From positions 1 through 64,000 of the forward strand of contig JAJDBP010000021.1 in assembly GCA_029261295.1 (NCBI GenBank): a stretch of 64,000 nucleotides of DNA, read 5' to 3'. Made by a program: the position numbers and the translations under genes. Of the stretch, positions 48,533 to 57,139 are shown one piece after another. Below the pieces are notes generated by a model. The model was not told the DNA's origin. It ran no database searches and saw only the letters and a program-made list of their open reading frames with translations. This stretch comes from Nitrospirales bacterium. Its GTDB lineage: Bacteria; Nitrospirota; Nitrospiria; Nitrospirales; UBA8639. Numbering within the stretch: position 1 is the stretch's first letter; the number at the start of each line of letters is the position of its first letter.

Positions 48533-49593
48533 TGCTTAATAATGAACCACAGCTTTTGTCCGAACCCGTGAAAGATTTGTGGGGACGCCCTTTACGCTCT
48601 CTACGTGTGTCGGTCACAGATCGATGTAATTTGCGCTGTCAGTATTGTATGCCCGAGGAAGAGTATGTGTGGCTGCCGCGTGAAACGCTGTTGACCTTTA
48701 AAGAGATTGTGTTTTTGACAGAACTCTTTTCGGAGCAAGGTGTCGATCGAGTCCGCATTACTGGTGGGGAACCGCTTCTGCGTAAAGATCTGGCTTCTTT
48801 AATTGGAATGTTACAGAAGAATACCCGCATTCAAGACATTGCGATGACGACTAATGGTGTGTTGTTGGCTGAGCATGCACAGAACCTTTTTGATGCGGGT
48901 TTGCACCGTATTACGGTGAGTCTGGATACGTTAAAGCCTGAGCGGTTTAAGGCGTTGACCCGTCGAGATACGTTGGCGCAGGTCTTTGAAGGCATTGAAT
49001 CAGTTGGGCGGGTTGGCTTTCAGGGATTAAAGCTGGATACGGTGGCGATGAAAGGGTATAACGATGATGAACTCATTCCGTTGATCGAGTATGGCAAACG
49101 GGTCAATGGTGAAGTGCGATTCATCGAATATATGGATGTTGGTGGAGCGAATGATTGGTCGGCAGATAAAGTTCTTTCCCGCAAAGAAATTCTTGCTATT
49201 CTGAGTCAGTATTATGGGGTTATTGAACCCCTAGAAGTGATGAGTGCTGCTCCTGCCCAGCGATTTCGTCTTCCTGATGGAACGACGTTTGGCATTATTC
49301 CTTCTACCACGATGCCCTTTTGTTCAACCTGTGATCGCAGTCGATTAACAGCTGATGGGATGTGGTACCTCTGTTTGTATGCCAAGACAGGGTTGGATCT
49401 TCGTAAGCCTATTCGAGATCGACGTTCACGAGAAGATTTAGTTTCTATGATTCAATCAGTCTGGGAGACTCGTCGTGACCGTGGTGCCGAAGAACGCAAG
49501 GAACTGGAAACGAGCACTGGCCGCGGCCGATTTATCGAAATTGATCGATTGCGGCAAGATCCACATTTAGAAATGCATGCGAGGGGCGGGTGA
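48532..49593 (+). CDS. moaA: GTP 3',8-cyclase (radical SAM)
   Basis: A 353-residue MoaA with the SAM cluster CNLRCQYC (CX3CX2C), RITGGEPLLRKDL, and a C-terminal cluster region CSTCDRSRLTADGMWYLCL. It ends in Gly-Gly (HARGG), as MoaA requires. It makes the first pterin intermediate from GTP. Confidence 0.96.
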   Translation: MLNNEPQLLSEPVKDLWGRPLRSLRVSVTDRCNLRCQYCMPEEEYVWLPRETLLTFKEIVFLTELFSEQGVDRVRITGGEPLLRKDLASLIGMLQKNTRIQDIAMTTNGVLLAEHAQNLFDAGLHRITVSLDTLKPERFKALTRRDTLAQVFEGIESVGRVGFQGLKLDTVAMKGYNDDELIPLIEYGKRVNGEVRFIEYMDVGGANDWSADKVLSRKEILAILSQYYGVIEPLEVMSAAPAQRFRLPDGTTFGIIPSTTMPFCSTCDRSRLTADGMWYLCLYAKTGLDLRKPIRDRRSREDLVSMIQSVWETRRDRGAEERKELETSTGRGRFIEIDRLRQDPHLEMHARGG

Positions 49594-49823
49594 AAATTTT
49601 TACTTTTTTTTTAGACTCCTGCCTCGGGAGTATTCCTTTTTTCTTGTGATTCCTCCATCAGGATTTTCTTGCCGGTTCCAATACCCTGTGCTACAGTTTT
49701 TTACAGCTCAGTAGAAATGAAAGGTCCTATTCCTTGTGACCGGCTTTCCTTTCCCGAATTTTTTTTGCCTGTCTCACCGTAGGATTGGGGTCTGGTCCAT
49801 CGGCCAGAAAAGGGATGATGTAA

Positions 49824-50678
49824 ATGGGATGGTTTAAACGGAGTAAACCCGATGATTCGAAGGGGAGTTCCGTCAATATCATGGAAGGGATGTGGATTAA
49901 ATGCACGGTTTGCCGTGCGATTATCTTTAAGCGCGAAGTGGAGCGAAACCTCAAGGTCTGTCCTAAGTGCTCGTATCACTTTCCCATGTCCATTGACGAG
50001 CGGGTTCAATTACTCGCCGATGCGGGGACCTTTCAAGAGTGGGATGCTGATCTTGTTCCCATTGATCCATTGGAATTTGAGGATACACAGCCATATCAGG
50101 TTCGTGTTCACAATGCCCAACGTAAAACGAATAAGAAAGAAGCCATTTTGACAGGCTTTTGCCAGATTCAACAAATCCCCATTGCTGTTGGTATTTTTGA
50201 TTTTTCATTTATGGGTGGGAGCATGGGTTCGGTTGTGGGAGAAAAGATTTGCCGGGCCATTGATCGAGCGGTAGCGGATCGCGTCCCTTTTTTATTGGTG
50301 ACTACGTCTGGTGGCGCACGAATGCAGGAAGGCACATTGTCTCTCATGCAAATGGCAAAAACGGCCTCCGCTATTGCCAATCTTCAAGAAGCCAAGTTGC
50401 CCTATATTGTCTTATTAACCGACCCGACCTTTGGCGGCGTGACCGCGAGTGTGGCCATGTTAGGGGATGTCATTCTTGCTGAACCGAAGGCCCTCATTGG
50501 ATTTGCGGGACCCCGCGTGATTGAGCAAACGATCAAAGAACGATTGCCTGAAGGGTTTCAACGTGCTGAGTTTTTGTTGGATCATGGCATGGTTGATCAA
50601 ATCGTGAAACGAAAAGTTTTGAAAGATACTCTCGCTACTTTGCTCACTCATTGTGGTGCACGTGCGATGTCTGCCTGA
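49824..50678 (+). CDS. accD: Acetyl-CoA carboxylase carboxyltransferase subunit beta
   Basis: A 284-residue AccD with an N-terminal zinc ribbon (Cys27, Cys30, Cys46, Cys49: CTVC and CPKC), then the carboxyltransferase core FMGGSMGSVVGEKICRAIDR, TTSGGARMQEGTLSLMQMAK, and LIGFAGPRVIEQTIKERLPE. It starts the accD-folC-lptD run. The accD stop is 48 bp before the preferred folC start. Confidence 0.95.
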   Translation: MGWFKRSKPDDSKGSSVNIMEGMWIKCTVCRAIIFKREVERNLKVCPKCSYHFPMSIDERVQLLADAGTFQEWDADLVPIDPLEFEDTQPYQVRVHNAQRKTNKKEAILTGFCQIQQIPIAVGIFDFSFMGGSMGSVVGEKICRAIDRAVADRVPFLLVTTSGGARMQEGTLSLMQMAKTASAIANLQEAKLPYIVLLTDPTFGGVTASVAMLGDVILAEPKALIGFAGPRVIEQTIKERLPEGFQRAEFLLDHGMVDQIVKRKVLKDTLATLLTHCGARAMSA

Positions 50679-50725
50679 GTTGTTTCCTTCCTCGTTCGTT
50701 CCTTGCCTACTATTGGTCAAGTTGC

Positions 50726-52033
50726 GTGTTAACTTATCCAGAAACCCTTGACTATTTGTTTGCTCTTCACCGTTTTGGGGTTAAGCTCGGACTGGAGCCT
50801 ATTACAAATATTCTTCAGCGATTGGGGCAACCTCAGCGTCAATATGCCACGCTTCATGTTGGCGGGACGAATGGGAAAGGCTCCTCAGCCGCAATGCTTG
50901 CCGCAATTTTGCAGGCGGGTGGTTACCGAGTGGGCTTGTATACCTCTCCTCATTTAATTGATTTCCGTGAACGCATACGTGTGCAAAATGATGATATTTC
51001 TGAAGAACATGTGTGTGAAATAACGGAACGTATTCGATGTCGCACTGACACGTCTGACTCTCTGACCTTTTTTGAAATAACGACGGCCATGGCATTTCAA
51101 TATTTTTTGGATCAAAGGGTCGATATTGCCGTGATCGAAGTTGGTTTAGGAGGGCGGTATGATGCGACCAATGTATTGGATCCTCTCGGAGTGCTGATTA
51201 CAGGAATTGCGCTTGATCATGAGATGTATCTTGGGGGGACCCTTCCTGACATTGCGCGAGAAAAAGCTGGGATCATTCATTCCCAGGTTCCTGTGGTGTT
51301 GGGAGCCGTATCCGAGAGCGTCAAGTCTGTTTTTGAAGCCAGCACCCAACAAAGTGATGCCGTTCTCTTTCACTATGGCCAAGATTTTTCTATGTCCCAA
51401 TCGGCACAAGGGACCTTTACCTATCATGGAATTCGAGAGGAAATTCCAGGCCTTAACCCAAATTTACTCGGACAACATCAAGTGAATAATGCGGCATGTG
51501 CATTAGCGTTATTAGAATCTGCCACCAGAGAAAGGTTTCCTCTTTCGGTGAACGATATTCAATATGGCTTAAAGCATGTTCGTTGGAAAGGACGCCTTGA
51601 AATCATTCAACGTGATCCCATCGTCATTGTTGATGGGGCGCATAATCCATGCGGCGCACAGGTCTTGTTTGACTTTCTTGAATCACAACTTCATGATTGC
51701 CCTGACCGAAAAATTATTGTCATTCTCGGTATGATGGATGATAAGCATCATGCAGAATTTACCCAGGTATTATTCCCGCTCATTAGTACATTGATTCTCA
51801 CGCGACCTCATATGACTCGAGCAGTCACACCTGATGAACTTAAACAGGTTGTGCCGCAGGGAGACGTGGCAATTGTCACCGTCGATGATTCTTGGGAAGC
51901 TTTATGTCATGCCCACCGTCTGGCTCGTTCTTCTGATTTGATCTGTGTTACCGGTTCATTATTTCTGGTTGGAGAAATCTTGCATCACTTGACTCAACGC
52001 TCTTCACCTATGAGTAAACCCGAGAATGTTTAG
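50726..52033 (+). CDS. folC: Folylpolyglutamate synthase / dihydrofolate synthase
   Basis: A 435-residue FolC: TYPETLDYLFALHRFGVKLG at the start, P-loop GGTNGKGS, LTFFEITTAMAFQYF, IAVIEVGLGGRYDATNVL, and VDGAHNPCGA. I start at GTG 50726 because the frame upstream (to 50651) lies inside accD. It adds glutamate to folates; here it neighbours accD as in many bacteria. The stop overlaps the lptD start by eight bases. Confidence 0.92.
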   Translation: MLTYPETLDYLFALHRFGVKLGLEPITNILQRLGQPQRQYATLHVGGTNGKGSSAAMLAAILQAGGYRVGLYTSPHLIDFRERIRVQNDDISEEHVCEITERIRCRTDTSDSLTFFEITTAMAFQYFLDQRVDIAVIEVGLGGRYDATNVLDPLGVLITGIALDHEMYLGGTLPDIAREKAGIIHSQVPVVLGAVSESVKSVFEASTQQSDAVLFHYGQDFSMSQSAQGTFTYHGIREEIPGLNPNLLGQHQVNNAACALALLESATRERFPLSVNDIQYGLKHVRWKGRLEIIQRDPIVIVDGAHNPCGAQVLFDFLESQLHDCPDRKIIVILGMMDDKHHAEFTQVLFPLISTLILTRPHMTRAVTPDELKQVVPQGDVAIVTVDDSWEALCHAHRLARSSDLICVTGSLFLVGEILHHLTQRSSPMSKPENV

Positions 52034-54251
52034 CAAGGGGAAGCTCCTCCTATGGTTCTCTCTGCCGCTGATGTGTCTGTTGGGTGTTCCCCTATTGGTA
52101 TTCGCTGAGGGTGGGCCTCAATCAAAAGAGGTGAATACGGCAAATTCCCGTGGAGTTCCAGTTGAAATAACAGCAGATCGAATTGAATATGATCAGGAGC
52201 GGGAAGAGTATCATGCCATCGGGTCAGTCGATGTGACTCGTGGGCCTGTTCGACTTCTAGCCGATGACGCGACTCTAGAGAAGTTGACAGGAAGGTTGTT
52301 GGCCGAAGGACATGTCCATCTTCGGGATGGTCAAGCCGATGTGTGGGCTGAGGAACTTGAGCTCAATATGAACACGGAAGCTGGGGTCGTAACGAGAGGG
52401 AAAATATTTGGGAAAGAACAAAATTCCTTTGTGACCGGGAGCCGTCTTCAACGGTTTTCTGAAACGCATTATCGAGTCAAAGAAGGGTCCTTTACGAATT
52501 GTGATGCCAAGGATGGTGAAATCCCGGCATGGCGTTTCACCTTTGATGATGTCGATTTGGATTATGAAGATAGCTTGTCTGGACGAGGGGTCTGGTTCAA
52601 TGTGAATGATGTCCCGATAATTCCATTACCCACTTTTCAATATCCTTTAGGAGCTTCTCGCAAATCCGGGTTGCTCATTCCAACTATTGGTGTGGACAAT
52701 GCCTTTGGATTTAAATACCGGCAAGGTTTCTTTTGGGCGATAAATCCCAGCCAAGATTTGACGATTTCGCCTCAAATATTGTCGGACCGTGGATTTGGAG
52801 GGGATTTGGATTATCGGTATGTCTGGAGTCGAGAGGCTAAAGGACAATGGTTGATGAATGCCCTCTATGATACGGAACAGGATCGGAAGCGATTTCAATT
52901 TCGTGGTGCCCATACCCAACAGTTTACCAGGGACCTATCCTTTCGCATGAATTTGAATTATTCCACTGATCGTGACTTTTTGCAGGACTTGAGTAGTTCT
53001 GGGGTTCAGCGTGCGTTACCAAGCCAAGAGTCCAATCTGACGCTGCTACAGCGATTAGATCATGGAGCGTTATACCTCTGGGGGCAATACCTGCAACCGC
53101 TAAATGTGGGGGGCGATATGACCTTCCAACGGTTGCCAGAAGTCGGTCATCGATTTTTCAATCCTGGGTTATTAGGGAGTCCGGTGGCCTTGATGGCTGA
53201 TACGACGTTTGTTCATTTTTGGCGCGAAGAAGGGTTTAATGTGAGCCGGTTGGATTTCTTGCCTGGCGTTTCTCTTGAAAGTTTACATGTGGGACATATT
53301 TTTGGAATTCGGCCCCAAGCCAAGTTTCGAGAAGTGGCCTATTCGCGAGGGTTAACTGATCGCTCCGGACAATATCGTGAAACCTATTGGCTTGCGGCTG
53401 AAGCGTTTTCAAATTTGACGAAGCGGTTTTCACTTGGAGATTCTGGGTCAGTGAGGCATTCGATGAAGCCCAACATCATTTATGAGTTTGTCCCGCAATC
53501 GAAGCAATCAAAGCTGGTCAATATTGATGCGGTCGATGATTTGATTAATAAGAGTTTGCTGACCTATTCCTTGAACAATCGTCTCAGCCATCAAGGGCAA
53601 GCGGGGAGTTCCAATACATGGTTGGATCTGCTTGTGGCTCAAAGTTATCATGTGGCAGATCCTCCTCCCCTGGCTTCCAAATTTTCAGATATTTGGGGAC
53701 GTGGAGTATTTCATCAACCCCTAAATTTTCCGAGTTTTCTCTCCGCATTTAATCTCACCGTAGATGCGTTCGTTGATCATCGGGAACAAGAGTTGACGCA
53801 ATTTAATACCGATGCAGGTATTCAAGGAAATCGTGCTTGGTATTTTTCGGTGGGCCAACGTTATGCCAAAGCGGGTTTGCGGGCGCGTCGGGGAGACATT
53901 TGGAATCCCATTTCTTTTAACGAGGTACTTGCACCTGCCGCGGAAATTCTTTTCCTCACCGCTAGTGGTGGTGTTCGATTGCCTGGTGGGTTCACTGTAG
54001 GATCCCGTTGGTATCATGACCTCCGTACCGGAAAAACGGCGGAATTGGATGTGGTCGCTCTGTACCAAAATCCTTGCCGATGTTTTTCAGTTGGGCTGTA
54101 TTATGTACGGTTCCCCGATCGGGAGCAGTATGACTTCCTGATTAGCCTGACAGGCCTCTGGGGTTCCCAAGGAAATGGGACTCAATTGATGAAGGATCTT
54201 TTAGGGCCTATTATGCAAGGTGATCGAGGTGTTCCCTGGGATTATCGCTAG
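52026..54251 (+). CDS. lptD: LPS-assembly protein LptD
   Basis: A 741-residue outer-membrane protein that inserts lipopolysaccharide on the cell surface. Signal peptide about residues 7-28; then an OstA/LptA-like beta-jellyroll (VEITADRIEYDQEREEYHAI, DATLEKLTGRLLAEGHVHLR), and a beta-barrel domain to the C-terminus. Two cysteines near the end (NPCRCFS) and one in FTNCDAKDG match the disulfide-bearing positions of LptD in general layout. Confirms an LPS-bearing outer membrane. Confidence 0.9.
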   Translation: MFSKGKLLLWFSLPLMCLLGVPLLVFAEGGPQSKEVNTANSRGVPVEITADRIEYDQEREEYHAIGSVDVTRGPVRLLADDATLEKLTGRLLAEGHVHLRDGQADVWAEELELNMNTEAGVVTRGKIFGKEQNSFVTGSRLQRFSETHYRVKEGSFTNCDAKDGEIPAWRFTFDDVDLDYEDSLSGRGVWFNVNDVPIIPLPTFQYPLGASRKSGLLIPTIGVDNAFGFKYRQGFFWAINPSQDLTISPQILSDRGFGGDLDYRYVWSREAKGQWLMNALYDTEQDRKRFQFRGAHTQQFTRDLSFRMNLNYSTDRDFLQDLSSSGVQRALPSQESNLTLLQRLDHGALYLWGQYLQPLNVGGDMTFQRLPEVGHRFFNPGLLGSPVALMADTTFVHFWREEGFNVSRLDFLPGVSLESLHVGHIFGIRPQAKFREVAYSRGLTDRSGQYRETYWLAAEAFSNLTKRFSLGDSGSVRHSMKPNIIYEFVPQSKQSKLVNIDAVDDLINKSLLTYSLNNRLSHQGQAGSSNTWLDLLVAQSYHVADPPPLASKFSDIWGRGVFHQPLNFPSFLSAFNLTVDAFVDHREQELTQFNTDAGIQGNRAWYFSVGQRYAKAGLRARRGDIWNPISFNEVLAPAAEILFLTASGGVRLPGGFTVGSRWYHDLRTGKTAELDVVALYQNPCRCFSVGLYYVRFPDREQYDFLISLTGLWGSQGNGTQLMKDLLGPIMQGDRGVPWDYR

Positions 54252-54252
54252 G

Positions 54253-54906
54253 ATGTCTTCTCAATGGAATCCTGAAACGTTAAAACAGATTTTCCTAGCG
54301 CTTCTTGTATCTTTCGGGGTTGCTCATCAATCTATTTGTGAAGCTCATGATGGGCTTAATGATCGTGTGAGTATTATAGCCCATCAAGGGCAATTGTTCG
54401 GGATTACCTCAAGGGAAGGGATCGCAAGACATGTGTTAGGTGCAGGCGAACAGGTCTTGGAGATAGATTCTCAAGGTGTCACGGGATTTGTTCAAACCAC
54501 TACGCGCTTACTTGGTTTTTCTGGGAAACTTCAGCGCTGGATTCCTCTCAATCTTTCGAGTTCTGAGCGCATTCTCAAGTGGTCTTTGTCCCCACGACTA
54601 ATCATGGTAGAAGGGCGGCAAGCTGTCTATGGTTTTCAGAGTGATAGGGGGCGTTGGAAACGTGAACCTTTAGGAGCCGGTGAAACTTTTCGTAGCAGCG
54701 CGGTGAAGGATGCAGTGGCCATTGCGGTAACCGATAGACGTGCGCTTGGGTTTTCAGCGAAAACTGGTGGGTTTTTTTTACAAGATCTTCCTCCAGGAGA
54801 TGACATTCGAGATATTCAAATTAATGACCATATTGTCCTCCTTCACTTGTCAGATTCGATCCTGGTCTTTCGATCCGGACTTGGGATTTGGGCGGAATTG
54901 CCTTAA
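54253..54906 (+). CDS. Exported protein of unknown function (217 aa)
   Basis: It starts with ATG two bases after the lptD stop, which suggests joint transcription. A signal peptide (LALLVSFGVAHQSICEA) leads a beta-repeat-like body (ISIIAHQGQLFGITSREGIA-type turns; VTGFVQTTTRLLGFSGKLQR; AIAVTDRRALGFSAKTGGFF), reminiscent of beta-propeller blades. No family recognised. Its stop codon shares TTAA with that of the next, convergent gene. Confidence 0.7.
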   Translation: MSSQWNPETLKQIFLALLVSFGVAHQSICEAHDGLNDRVSIIAHQGQLFGITSREGIARHVLGAGEQVLEIDSQGVTGFVQTTTRLLGFSGKLQRWIPLNLSSSERILKWSLSPRLIMVEGRQAVYGFQSDRGRWKREPLGAGETFRSSAVKDAVAIAVTDRRALGFSAKTGGFFLQDLPPGDDIRDIQINDHIVLLHLSDSILVFRSGLGIWAELP

Positions 54907-55199
54907 TTGGAAGAGAGGTTTGATGCGGGTTGAGATTGATTAGTGAGGCCTGGGTAATCGACACCAATGGGTGCATTGGAACAGTATTGACTCCACCACT
55001 GAATGACTTCCTGGAGGAAGGGGTCTTCTGGTCCTGTTGCAAAAAGATGTCCATATAGATAACCGGTTTGAGTATCAAACAGGATGAAGATCGGCATGGA
55101 TGTTGGTTCTGGAGGAGGTGCAGTTTCCATTGATTCATTCACTTTCTTATATCGATGTGCTGCAATTTCTCTAGATACTTTTCGGCGGTTCGGAAACAT
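54903..55199 (-). CDS. Small protein of unknown function (98 aa)
   Basis: A frame convergent with the lptD-linked gene; the two share a TTAA that holds both stops. The protein has a basic N-terminus, a Pro-rich linker (APPPEPTSMP), and a compact centre (IFILFDTQTGYLYGHLFATG, then PFLQEVIQWWSQYC). No domain recognised. An AAGGA box is close to the ATG. Confidence 0.45.
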   Translation of the reverse strand: MFPNRRKVSREIAAHRYKKVNESMETAPPPEPTSMPIFILFDTQTGYLYGHLFATGPEDPFLQEVIQWWSQYCSNAPIGVDYPGLTNQSQPASNLSSN

Positions 55200-55449
55200 T
55201 CCTTAAGCCTCTCAGCAGGGAAGTCATGCACTTTGTTGAAATTTAGATGAGAAAGTGAGAGGAAAACAGGAAGTTAGAGTAGCTCTAAGGGATGATTTTT
55301 TATTTTGTGTACAGAAATTGTCCTCGAAAACTTGACCTCCTCATGAAATGGGGTTGCAATGGCAAGCTGTTTTGATTCTAATGTTTGTTTGTCAGTGAAA
55401 TGGCTCGATAAAAACTCAAAAGCCAGGAGAATTTGGAGGGAGGCGAATT

Positions 55450-56910
55450 ATGGAATCTTCAATGTCTACTGAATATTCAAAAAATGAGCGAGTGGCCAAA
55501 ATTCTCCTCGTTGAAGATGAACAGGATGTTCGGGAAACTATCAAGCTCCAATTAGAAGGTGAAGGTCATGAGGTTACCGAGACTGCTTCTGGGAAACAGG
55601 CTCTGGTGTTGGCCGAATCCTCTCCATTCGACCTTGTACTGACAGATGTCATGATTCCCGATCTTAATGGAATTGAGCTTGTTCAACAAATGAACCAGTG
55701 GCCTTTGCGCCCTGTCACTGTGGTCATGACTGGGTATGGGTCCGTGGAAATGGCGGTCAATGCGATTAAAGCGGGAGCCTTTGATTTTTTGTCGAAACCC
55801 TTTTCTGTCGATGTCTTAAGCGCCACGGTGGCCAGCGCTCTTCGCGTAAAAATTTTGCAAGATGAAAATACGGAACTCAAAAAAACGATAAAAGGCCAAT
55901 TTAGTTTAGGGAAACTGGTGAGCTCCAGCCAGGTCATGAAAGAAGTATTTCAACTCATCGACTGTGTTGCGGATACTGATAGTACCGTGCTCATATTGGG
56001 TGAGAGTGGAACCGGCAAAGAACTGATCGCTCAAACCATTCATGCAAATAGTACCCGTCGCCGGGGAAATCTTATTCCAGTCAATTGTGGGGCTATTCCA
56101 GAAGCGCTATTGGAGAGTGAGTTGTTTGGGCATGAAAAAGGGGCGTTTACTGGAGCGGTCGCGGCTAGGGTTGGTCGGTTTGAGTTAGCCTCAGGCGGAA
56201 CCATTTTCTTAGATGAAATCGGTGACCTGAGCCCTCCGCTACAGGTCAAAATTCTTCGAGTACTCCAGGAACGTACCTTTGAACGAGTTGGGGGGACCCG
56301 CACGTATAAATCAGATGCGAGAGTGATTGCCGCAACCAATCAAGATCTTGAAAATTTAGTTGCGGCGAAACAATTTAGAGAAGACCTGTTCTACCGTTTG
56401 AATGTTGTGCCTGTTCTCGTGCCACCATTGCGGCAGCGGGTTGAAGATATTCCACTCTTGTTGCAGCATTTTATTGACATGTTTAATGATCGTCGAAAAG
56501 CAGAGCTGACAGGGATATCAGACCAAGCCATGGCCTTGTTGTGTGAATATCCGTGGCCTGGCAATGTTCGAGAAATTAGCAATATTGTGGAACGAATCGC
56601 TATCTTGAAACGAAGAGGCTTAATTGAACCGGAAGATTTGCCTGAAAAAATTCGTCGGCTTCCATCAGACCACCTTCCTACGATGCCCGCAGCGATTCCA
56701 GTTGGTGGATTAGATCTTTCAAGAGCGGTGGAGGAATTTGAAAATCGTTTAATTTTAGAAGCGCTAGAACGAACCAACTGGGTGAAAAGTAAGGCTGCGC
56801 GGCTTTTGCAAATTAATCGGACCACGCTCATTGAAAAATTAAAAAAGAAATCGCTTGCTGAAGTTGTGGCTCAGCGGGCTACCCCTCCGGAAGATCTGGT
56901 CGATGTTTAG
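55450..56910 (+). CDS. NtrC-type sigma-54 response regulator (FleQ/FlrA-like tail)
   Basis: A 486-residue regulator with receiver domain (phospho-Asp66 in DLVLTDVMIPD), sigma-54 AAA+ domain (GESGTGKE, ELFGHEKGAFTGAV with the GAFTGA loop, then GTIFLDEIGDL), and a Fis-type helix-turn-helix (KAARLLQINRTTLIEKLKKK). The HTH is close to the NRTTLVEKMK pattern of FleQ/FlrA. The strong GGAGGGAGG box precedes ATG. It likely switches on the flagellar genes that follow with RNA polymerase sigma-54; this is inference by position and type. Confidence 0.88.
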   Translation: MESSMSTEYSKNERVAKILLVEDEQDVRETIKLQLEGEGHEVTETASGKQALVLAESSPFDLVLTDVMIPDLNGIELVQQMNQWPLRPVTVVMTGYGSVEMAVNAIKAGAFDFLSKPFSVDVLSATVASALRVKILQDENTELKKTIKGQFSLGKLVSSSQVMKEVFQLIDCVADTDSTVLILGESGTGKELIAQTIHANSTRRRGNLIPVNCGAIPEALLESELFGHEKGAFTGAVAARVGRFELASGGTIFLDEIGDLSPPLQVKILRVLQERTFERVGGTRTYKSDARVIAATNQDLENLVAAKQFREDLFYRLNVVPVLVPPLRQRVEDIPLLLQHFIDMFNDRRKAELTGISDQAMALLCEYPWPGNVREISNIVERIAILKRRGLIEPEDLPEKIRRLPSDHLPTMPAAIPVGGLDLSRAVEEFENRLILEALERTNWVKSKAARLLQINRTTLIEKLKKKSLAEVVAQRATPPEDLVDV

Positions 56911-57139
56911 GCATTGACAACTGTTTCCTATTCTCACTTCCCTTCTTGTGGCATCCTGGCTAATGAGCCAGAAATTCTGACCCTTCCGTCAACCCATTGA
57001 CGTCGGCAGTTTCTTCCTCGCAGGAATCCCTGCACAAAATCCCCTCATTTTTCAACATTTTCTCCAGTAAGTCATATTGTCCCAGGCAAGAAATGCTCGG
57101 GTCCGGTTTTTGCTGAATAGACTTTCAAGGTTGGAGGAT